Shown: one piece after another, positions 59,126 to 64,000 of the stretch
How positions within the stretch are numbered: position 1 is the stretch's first letter
Layout of the letters: every line of letters begins with the position of its first letter
Origin: Catellatospora tritici
GTDB lineage: Bacteria; Actinomycetota; Actinomycetes; Mycobacteriales; Micromonosporaceae
Direction: 5' to 3'
DNA length: 64,000 nucleotides
Assembly (NCBI RefSeq): GCF_019083965.1
Contig: NZ_JAHRCY010000002.1
Span: 62,001 to 126,000, forward strand
The notes under the pieces: model-generated
Databases searched by the model: none
The model's input: the letters and a program-made list of their open reading frames with translations, nothing else
What the model was told of the DNA's origin: nothing
Program-made: the position numbers and the translations under genes

Positions 59126-59164
59126 TTGACACCCCGTACCCCGATGAGGATAGTAAGCCTACTT
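59126..59164 (+). promoter_or_regulatory. Promoter and operator of the second ROK gene
   Basis: TTGACA at 59126-59131, 17-bp spacer, GATAGT at 59149-59154. An imperfect palindrome AGTAAGCCTACTT (59152-59164) covers the -10 end; a related CTTACTTT lies near the divergent start at 59028-59035. This suggests autoregulation and control of the dehydrogenase gene. Confidence 0.5.
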
Positions 59165-59183
59165 GCCTATTGAAGGGTCGTTC

Positions 59184-60494
59184 ATGACACGCCTGGCCGG
59201 GTCGTCGAAGCTGCTGCGCGCGATGAACGAGAGCGCCACCCTGGCGCTGCTGCTCGACCGCGGCACGCTGACCCGCGCCGAGCTGCGCGAGCTGACCGGC
59301 CTGTCCAAGCCGACCACCTCCGACGTGCTGCGCCGGCTCACCGACACCGGCCTGGCCGTCGTGGTCGGACACACCAGCGGCGGCCCCGGGCCCAACGCCG
59401 AGGTCTACTCGGTCAACCCGGTCGCCGCGTACGTGGTGGCCCTCGCCCTGCGCGACACCACCGAGTCCCCGCACCCGCCCTTCGGCGCCGCGCTGTGCGA
59501 CATCAGCGGCGCGGTCCTGGCCCGAGCGGAGTTCCCCGGCGTGCCCGGCGAAGGTCCGACCGACACCGTGCGCCGCATCCTGGCGGACCTGTGCGCCGCC
59601 GCCGATGTCCCCGTCTCCCGGGTGACCCGGCTACAGCTGGGCGTGCCCGGCTCGTACGACCCCGGCACCGACACCATCCGGCACATCGACATCCCCGGCT
59701 GGCGCCACCCCGGCCTGGTCGGCGAACTCGCCGCCGCGCTGCGCCTGGCCGTCGACGCCGACAACGACGTCAACCTCGCCGCCATCGCCGAACGCCATCG
59801 CGGCGTAGCCCAGGGCAGCGCGGCGTTCGCGCTGCTGTGGTTCGGCGCGGGCCTGGGCTGCGCGATCGATCTCGGCGCGGCGCTGCTGCGCGGCGTGACG
59901 GGCGGCGCGGGCGAGATCGGCTACCTGCCGCTGGGCGGCCCCGACCACCCCGTCGGCACACCGCGAGACATGCAGGACCTGGTCGGCGGCGCGGCCGTGG
60001 CGGCACTGGCCGCGTCGTACGGCTTCATCGCCGACACCCCCGAGGCCGCCATCGCCGCCGCCGTCGCGCAGGCCGGCCCAGCCGACGCCGAAGCCGCCCG
60101 GACCAAGGTCATCGAAGTTGCCGGGCAATCGGGCGAAAGTGAGGCCGTCATACCCCCGATTGCCCGGCAACTTGAACGATCAACCGCGAGCGAGGCGGCG
60201 GCCGACGCGTTTCTGTGCGCGCTGGCCGACCGGATCGCGGTGCCGCTCGCGGCGGTGTCCGCGCTGGTGGACCCGCCCCTGGTGGTGCTCGCGGGCGAGG
60301 TGGCCCAGGCCGGTGGCGCCGCGCTGCGCGACCGGGTGACGGCCGCGTTCCACCGGGCCACACCGCTGCGCACGCCCGTGGCGGTGACCGCGCTGTCCGA
60401 CGACGCGGTCCTGCTGGGCGCCATGGACGCCGGAGTACGTGCCGTGCGCGAGTCGCTCATCGACGCGCTGCGCTACACGCTCACCCCGGCCTAG
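59184..60494 (+). CDS. ROK-family transcriptional regulator carrying an inserted palindrome
   Basis: A 436-residue regulator with an N-terminal winged helix (TRAELRELTGLSKPTTSDVLRRL) and a ROK domain (VDADNDVNLAAIAERH, WFGAGLGCAIDL, GGAGEIGYLPLG). The Cys zinc motif of ROK proteins is absent, as in the paralogue at 22165. Compared with that paralogue it has about 20 extra residues (VAGQSGESEAVIPPIARQL) encoded by a palindromic element at 60115-60173. Start: ATG 59184 with GAAGGG 6 nt before; TTG 59163 is less likely. It probably controls the adjacent importer and the divergent enzyme genes. Confidence 0.87.
   Translation: MTRLAGSSKLLRAMNESATLALLLDRGTLTRAELRELTGLSKPTTSDVLRRLTDTGLAVVVGHTSGGPGPNAEVYSVNPVAAYVVALALRDTTESPHPPFGAALCDISGAVLARAEFPGVPGEGPTDTVRRILADLCAAADVPVSRVTRLQLGVPGSYDPGTDTIRHIDIPGWRHPGLVGELAAALRLAVDADNDVNLAAIAERHRGVAQGSAAFALLWFGAGLGCAIDLGAALLRGVTGGAGEIGYLPLGGPDHPVGTPRDMQDLVGGAAVAALAASYGFIADTPEAAIAAAVAQAGPADAEAARTKVIEVAGQSGESEAVIPPIARQLERSTASEAAADAFLCALADRIAVPLAAVSALVDPPLVVLAGEVAQAGGAALRDRVTAAFHRATPLRTPVAVTALSDDAVLLGAMDAGVRAVRESLIDALRYTLTPA
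60115..60173. repeat. Palindromic element inside the ROK coding sequence
   Basis: Perfect 19-bp arms (AAGTTGCCGGGCAATCGGG at 60115-60133, complement at 60155-60173) and a 21-nt loop. It preserves the reading frame. The size and arm-loop layout match the 60-bp intergenic elements although the arm sequence differs. Confidence 0.85.
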
Positions 60495-60505
60495 CACCAA
60501 ACCTG

Positions 60506-60529
60506 TGCCTGCCGCGGCAACGGCAGGCA
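60506..60529 (+). terminator. Hairpin between ROK and binding-protein genes
   Basis: TGCCTGCCG, loop CGGCAA, CGGCAGGCA; 9-bp stem, 12 bp after the ROK stop. It can separate regulator and transporter expression. Confidence 0.5.
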
Positions 60530-60590
60530 TCGGCGACACCCCTTGAATCCGCAGCTCGCAGGTCTGCACGACATCCAGAGGAGCGTTTCC

Positions 60591-61916
60591 TTGTCTATCA
60601 CAGCCAACAGGCTGGCCGCCGTCGCGCTGACGGCGGGCCTGCTCGTGACCGCTGCCGTCGGGTGCACCCCCGGACAGGCCCCGGCGCCGGTCGCGAGCGC
60701 CGGAGTCGAGCCCTCCGGCGAGGTGGAGTTCTGGCACTTCTTCACCGACCGCGAGGCCAAGGCCATCGACGACATCGTCGCCGACTTCCAGGCCAAGTAC
60801 CCCAAGGTGAAGGTCGTGGTGAAGGGCGGCCAGGACGACACCAAGATGCTGCAGGCGATCGGCGCCGGGCAGGGCCCGGACGTCGGCCTGAGCTACTCCA
60901 CCGACATCGTCGGCAAGTTCTGCTCGTCGGGGGCATGGATCGACCTGGCCCCGTACCTGCAGCGCGACGGGGTCGTCATGGACAAGTACCCGGCCGTGGT
61001 GAAGTCCTACACCGAGTACCGGGGCAAGCGGTGCGCGATGCCGTTCCTGGCCGACGTGTACGGCCTGTACTACAACAAGAAGATCTTCGGCGAGGCGGGC
61101 GTCGCCGGTCCGCCCAAGACGCTGGCCGAGCTGACCGACCTGGCCAAGAAGCTGACCATCCGCAAGCCCGACGGGACCATCGAGCGGGCCGGGTTCCTGC
61201 CCAGCTTCGGCTTCTACGAGAACTCCCCGGCGCACCTGGCCCCCGCGGTCGGCGCGAGCTGGCTCAAGGAGGACGGCACGTCGGCCATCGGCAGCGACCC
61301 CAAGTGGCGCGAGCTGTTCGCGTGGCAGAAAGAGCTCGTCGACTGGTACGGCTACGACAAGCTGGAGAAGTTCCGCGCCGGGCTGGGCGACGAGTGGGGC
61401 GCCGACAACGCGTTCCACAAGGGCAAGGTCGCCATCGCGGTGGACGGCGAGTGGCGCATGGCGTTCCTGCGCGACCAGGCCAAGGACGTGCCGTTCGGGG
61501 TGGCGCCGCTGCCGGTGACCGACCCGGCCCGCTACGGCGCGGGTTATGTGACCGGCAACGTCATCGGCGTCTCGCGTACCGCGAAGAACCCCGAGGCCGC
61601 GTGGGCGCTGCTGAAGTACCTGACCACCGACACGAGCGCGATCGTCAAGCTCAGCAACGGCATCCGCAACGTGCCGACCACCAGTGACGCGCTGGCCAGC
61701 AAGGACCTGGTGATCGACGACGAGTTCAAGGTGTTCCTCGACATCTTCGCAAACCCGGGCACCACGACGACTCCGCCCAGCGTGGTCGGTGCCGCCTACC
61801 AGGAGGAGTTGTCGGCGTTCATCCAGGACTACCAGTCCGGTAAGAGCAAGGACCTCGGCGCCGGTCTGACCAAGGTGGACGAGCAGATCAACAACCTCGT
61901 GAAGCTGGCCGGCTGA
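60591..61916 (+). CDS. Sugar ABC transporter substrate-binding lipoprotein (CUT1 type)
   Basis: A 441-residue solute-binding lipoprotein. Start: TTG 60591 with GAGGAG 7 nt upstream, giving a compact signal peptide and lipobox LVTAAVGC; the ATG-like in-frame start at 60543 would add 16 residues before the signal. The mature protein shows the MalE/UgpB-type pattern VEFWHFFTDREAKAIDDIVADF, YGLYYNKKIF and FHKGKVAIAVDGEW. It captures an oligosaccharide, most likely a chitin or chitosan fragment given the enzymes next door. First gene of a three-gene unit. Confidence 0.9.
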   Translation: MSITANRLAAVALTAGLLVTAAVGCTPGQAPAPVASAGVEPSGEVEFWHFFTDREAKAIDDIVADFQAKYPKVKVVVKGGQDDTKMLQAIGAGQGPDVGLSYSTDIVGKFCSSGAWIDLAPYLQRDGVVMDKYPAVVKSYTEYRGKRCAMPFLADVYGLYYNKKIFGEAGVAGPPKTLAELTDLAKKLTIRKPDGTIERAGFLPSFGFYENSPAHLAPAVGASWLKEDGTSAIGSDPKWRELFAWQKELVDWYGYDKLEKFRAGLGDEWGADNAFHKGKVAIAVDGEWRMAFLRDQAKDVPFGVAPLPVTDPARYGAGYVTGNVIGVSRTAKNPEAAWALLKYLTTDTSAIVKLSNGIRNVPTTSDALASKDLVIDDEFKVFLDIFANPGTTTTPPSVVGAAYQEELSAFIQDYQSGKSKDLGAGLTKVDEQINNLVKLAG

Positions 61917-61918
61917 CC

Positions 61919-62908
61919 GTGGCCGACGCGACCGCAGGTGCCGGGTCTCCCGGCACCTCCCACTCCTTCTCCACGGCGCTGAGGGGCGGATTCTCGCTCA
62001 AGCTGCGCCGCAGGCTCACGCCGTACGTCTTCGTCGGCCCGGTCCTGGTCGGCCTGATCCTGTTCCTGGTCTATCCGCTGCTGGCGGCGATCTGGTTCTC
62101 GTTCACCCGGTTCAACATGATCCAGGCGCCCGAGTGGGTCGGCCTGGACAACTGGAGGTTCCTGTTCCAGGACGACAACGTCGTCAAGGCGGCCCGGAAC
62201 ACGCTGTGGCTGGTCGTGGTGATGGTCCCGGCGCGCATGCTCGGGGCGCTGCTCACCGCGCTCCTGCTCAACCAGGTCAAGCGCGGCCGCAGCGTGTACC
62301 GGACGCTGTTCTACCTGCCCGCGCTGGCGCCGCCGGTCGCCGCGACGCTGGCGTTCGTACTGCTGCTAAAGCCGGGCACCGGACCGGTGAACACGCTGCT
62401 GTCCCACCTGGGCGTGAGCGACCCGCCGCTGTGGTTCAACGACCCGGACTGGTCCAAGCCGTCGCTGGTGCTGCTGGCGCTGTGGGGCGTCGGCGACCTG
62501 ATGATGATCTTCGTGGCGGCACTGTTGGATGTCCCGGTCGAACTGCACGAGGCGGCGTCACTCGACGGCGCCGGCACCTGGCAGCGGTTCCGTTTCGTCA
62601 CCCTGCCCGGGATCTCGCCGGTGCTGCTGTTCGCGGCGATCACCGGCATCATCGGCACGCTGCAGTACTTCACCCAGGCCGCGGTCGCCGCCAGCGTCGC
62701 CTCGGGCGAGGTCACCGGTGGCGGCGGCATCTCCGACACGTTCGGCTACCCCAACGGGTCCACCTACACCTACCCGCTGTGGCTGTACATCGTCGGCTTC
62801 CGCTACCACGTGCTCGGCTACGCCAACGTGCTGGCCGTGGTGCTGTTCCTGGTGTCCATCGCGGCCACCCTGATCCTGCTGCGCCGATTCCGGGAGTACG
62901 CGCGATGA
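61919..62908 (+). CDS. Sugar ABC transporter permease (MalF/UgpA type)
   Basis: A 329-residue permease. Start: GTG 61919, two bases after the binding-protein stop. Six main membrane helices follow a 45-residue basic cytoplasmic tail. The EAA loop reads LHEAASLDGAGTWQRFRFVTLPG (shown shorter here as EAASLDGAGTWQRF), which contacts the ATPase. The pair of permeases forms the pore; no ATPase is encoded in this operon, so a shared MsiK-type ATPase elsewhere is expected, as in Streptomyces. Confidence 0.92.
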   Translation: MADATAGAGSPGTSHSFSTALRGGFSLKLRRRLTPYVFVGPVLVGLILFLVYPLLAAIWFSFTRFNMIQAPEWVGLDNWRFLFQDDNVVKAARNTLWLVVVMVPARMLGALLTALLLNQVKRGRSVYRTLFYLPALAPPVAATLAFVLLLKPGTGPVNTLLSHLGVSDPPLWFNDPDWSKPSLVLLALWGVGDLMMIFVAALLDVPVELHEAASLDGAGTWQRFRFVTLPGISPVLLFAAITGIIGTLQYFTQAAVAASVASGEVTGGGGISDTFGYPNGSTYTYPLWLYIVGFRYHVLGYANVLAVVLFLVSIAATLILLRRFREYAR

Positions 62909-63738
62909 GAACCCAGAAGCAGCCGTTCCTGCTGCTCGTCGCGCGGCACAGCGTGGCGATCGCGCTGTGCGTCATGTTCGTGGCCCCGGTGCTGTTCCTG
63001 GTGCTGACCTCGTTCATGACCAGCGACCAGGCACTGACCTCGCAGCTGTGGCCGACGACATGGCACGCGGAGAACTACGCCGACGCGTTCACCCGGGCAC
63101 CGCTGCTGCGCTATCTGGTCAACACGGTCCTCTACGCGGGGCTGGCCACGGTGTTCATGCTGCTGGCCAGCATCCCCGCCGCGTACGGGCTGGCGAAGCT
63201 GCGCTGGCGCGGACGGCAGACCATGATGATCGCGATCATCTGCATGATGATGCTGCCACCGCAGGTCACCACGGTGCCGCTGTATCTGTTCTGGGCCAAC
63301 GCGGGCCTGACCGGCTCGCTGTGGCCGCTGATCCTGCCGATGCTGGCCGGGGACGCGTTCTCCATCTTCCTGCTGCGCCAGTTCATGCTCACCATCCCGG
63401 ACGAGTACCTCGACGCGGCGCGGGTGGACGGGGCGGGGGAGTGGCGCACGCTGTGGAAGGTCATCGTGCCGATGGCCCGCCCCGGCATCGCGGCAGCGGC
63501 CATGTTCCAGTTCTTCTACGCCTGGAACGACTACTACGGCCCGCTGCTGTACGCCAGCGAGAACGAGCAGGCCTGGACCGTCTCGCTGGGGCTGGCCAGC
63601 TTCCGCACCATGCACCACGTCGAATGGCACCTGGTCAGCGCCGCCACGATGCTGACCATCCTGCCGATCGTGGTGGTGTTCTTCTTCGCCCAGAAGGCGT
63701 TCGTGCAGGGCGTGACCCTGACGGGGGTCAAGGGCTGA
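62905..63738 (+). CDS. Sugar ABC transporter permease (MalG/UgpE type)
   Basis: A 277-residue permease starting at an ATG that overlaps the upstream stop by 4 bases (ATGA). Six membrane helices; the EAA loop is YLDAARVDGAGEWRTLWKV. A far longer open frame in this phase begins inside the previous gene but is not real. It completes the CUT1 importer with the two genes before it. The operon ends here, followed by a palindromic element and a new gene. Confidence 0.92.
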   Translation: MRTQKQPFLLLVARHSVAIALCVMFVAPVLFLVLTSFMTSDQALTSQLWPTTWHAENYADAFTRAPLLRYLVNTVLYAGLATVFMLLASIPAAYGLAKLRWRGRQTMMIAIICMMMLPPQVTTVPLYLFWANAGLTGSLWPLILPMLAGDAFSIFLLRQFMLTIPDEYLDAARVDGAGEWRTLWKVIVPMARPGIAAAAMFQFFYAWNDYYGPLLYASENEQAWTVSLGLASFRTMHHVEWHLVSAATMLTILPIVVVFFFAQKAFVQGVTLTGVKG

Positions 63739-63777
63739 CCCCGCCGGGCGCCGCCCGCTGGGCGGGCGGACGTTGGT

Positions 63778-63837
63778 GCAGTTTCGGGGAAAGTGCTGGA
63801 ATCTTGGCTCGGATTCGTGCACTTTCCCCGAAACTGC
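63778..63837. repeat. Palindromic intergenic element, copy C (60-bp family)
   Basis: Perfect 19-bp arms (63778-63796 and 63819-63837), 22-nt loop. Arms GCAGTTTCGGGGAAAGTGC are nearly those of copy B (32744-32803). It lies 39 bp after the last permease gene, followed by a GGC-repeat stretch. Confidence 0.82.
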
Positions 63838-63954
63838 TCGTTCGCGGCGGCGGCGGCGGCGGCGGCGTGGCGGCGGCGGGGCGCGGGGGCACGGCCCGGC
63901 GTGGCGCGGACCTGTGGTTGACCTCGCCCCTGGGGCATGGCCCAGGATGGGCCG

Positions 63955-64000
63955 GTGACCGACGACCTGCTGCCCGGCGAGTTCGGCGCGGCCACCCGCC
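63955..64000 (+). CDS. Start of a further gene, cut by the window end
   Basis: GTG 63955 opens a frame reading VTDDLLPGEFGAATR to the window edge. It is preceded by CAGGAT at 63943-63948 and 6 nt, with TTGACC at 63918-63923, the same leaderless promoter layout seen at other genes here. Too short to name; a glycoside hydrolase is possible from the context. Confidence 0.4.
   Translation, partial: MTDDLLPGEFGAATR

Noticed and set aside
62134..63738. A 534-codon frame as one fused permease
   Set aside because: Its first 257 codons are antiphase to the real upstream permease; the true gene starts at ATG 62905 with a 4-bp overlap.
63841..63870. GGC-triplet run near 63845 as a functional repeat
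   Set aside because: Short simple-sequence GC-rich stretch, common in such genomes and without further structure.

Overview
The window is high-GC DNA with GTG/TTG starts, strong G/C third-position bias, many Tat/Sec-exported carbohydrate-active enzymes, ROK regulators and actinobacterial-type promoters. It looks like a chromosomal segment of a filamentous actinomycete, most likely a Micromonosporaceae-type organism (family-level guess from style only). No rRNA, tRNA or CRISPR array was recognised.

Layout. 0.0-5.2 kb: end of a neutral zinc metallopeptidase, a small secreted protein, an LRR-like protein, GNAT, an epimerase, an ABM monooxygenase and an AraC regulator. 5.2-10.9 kb: a potassium module of KdpE, a KimA-like APC potassium importer and full-length KdpD, with a KdpD kinase-domain remnant lying in frame just before kdpE. 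11-19 kb: a PNPOx-family protein, a secreted ricin-lectin metallopeptidase, a lipoprotein, an MFS exporter, gamma-glutamyltransferase and hypotheticals. 19.1-27.8 kb: an amino-sugar locus with a CUT2-type ABC importer, a divergent ROK repressor, a GH20 hexosaminidase and a GH2 exo-glucosaminidase-like enzyme. 28-34.2 kb: an RTX/TIG adhesin-like surface protein, small membrane proteins, a fatty-acid hydroxylase/sterol desaturase-family protein, GNAT, a regulator pseudogene and a NUDIX protein.

34.2-53.0 kb is an inferred integrated element (about 18.8 kb). It is bounded by a 34-bp imperfect direct repeat and carries a frameshifted large serine recombinase and a replication-relaxation protein beside iteron-like repeats. 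Its cargo falls in three groups: an extra glutamyl-tRNA synthetase; a probable RiPP cassette (radical SAM/SPASM maturase, a 55-residue precursor ending in a Cys-Asp-rich core, a phosphotransferase-like kinase, a NUDIX enzyme and a TPR regulator); and a five-gene defence operon (MORC/MutL-like GHKL ATPase, PD-(D/E)XK-helicase fusion, unknown protein, Vsr nuclease, C5 methyltransferase). The defence operon looks less GC-rich than the flanks.

53.0-64.0 kb is a second polysaccharide locus: CBM35-type GH18, GH8 and glucose/sorbosone-dehydrogenase proteins, a divergent ROK regulator and a CUT1-type ABC importer without its own ATPase. Together with the 19-28 kb locus this suggests secreted depolymerisation of chitin or chitosan followed by oligosaccharide import, each under a ROK repressor.

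Recurring small-scale features are 60-bp palindromic intergenic elements (three copies, plus a similarly built one inside a ROK coding sequence), a 44-bp palindrome present twice around the RTX gene, and a -10-like hexamer 6-7 nt before many start codons that suggests widespread leaderless transcription. The strongest candidate for an undescribed system is the RiPP cassette at 41.0-43.7 kb.
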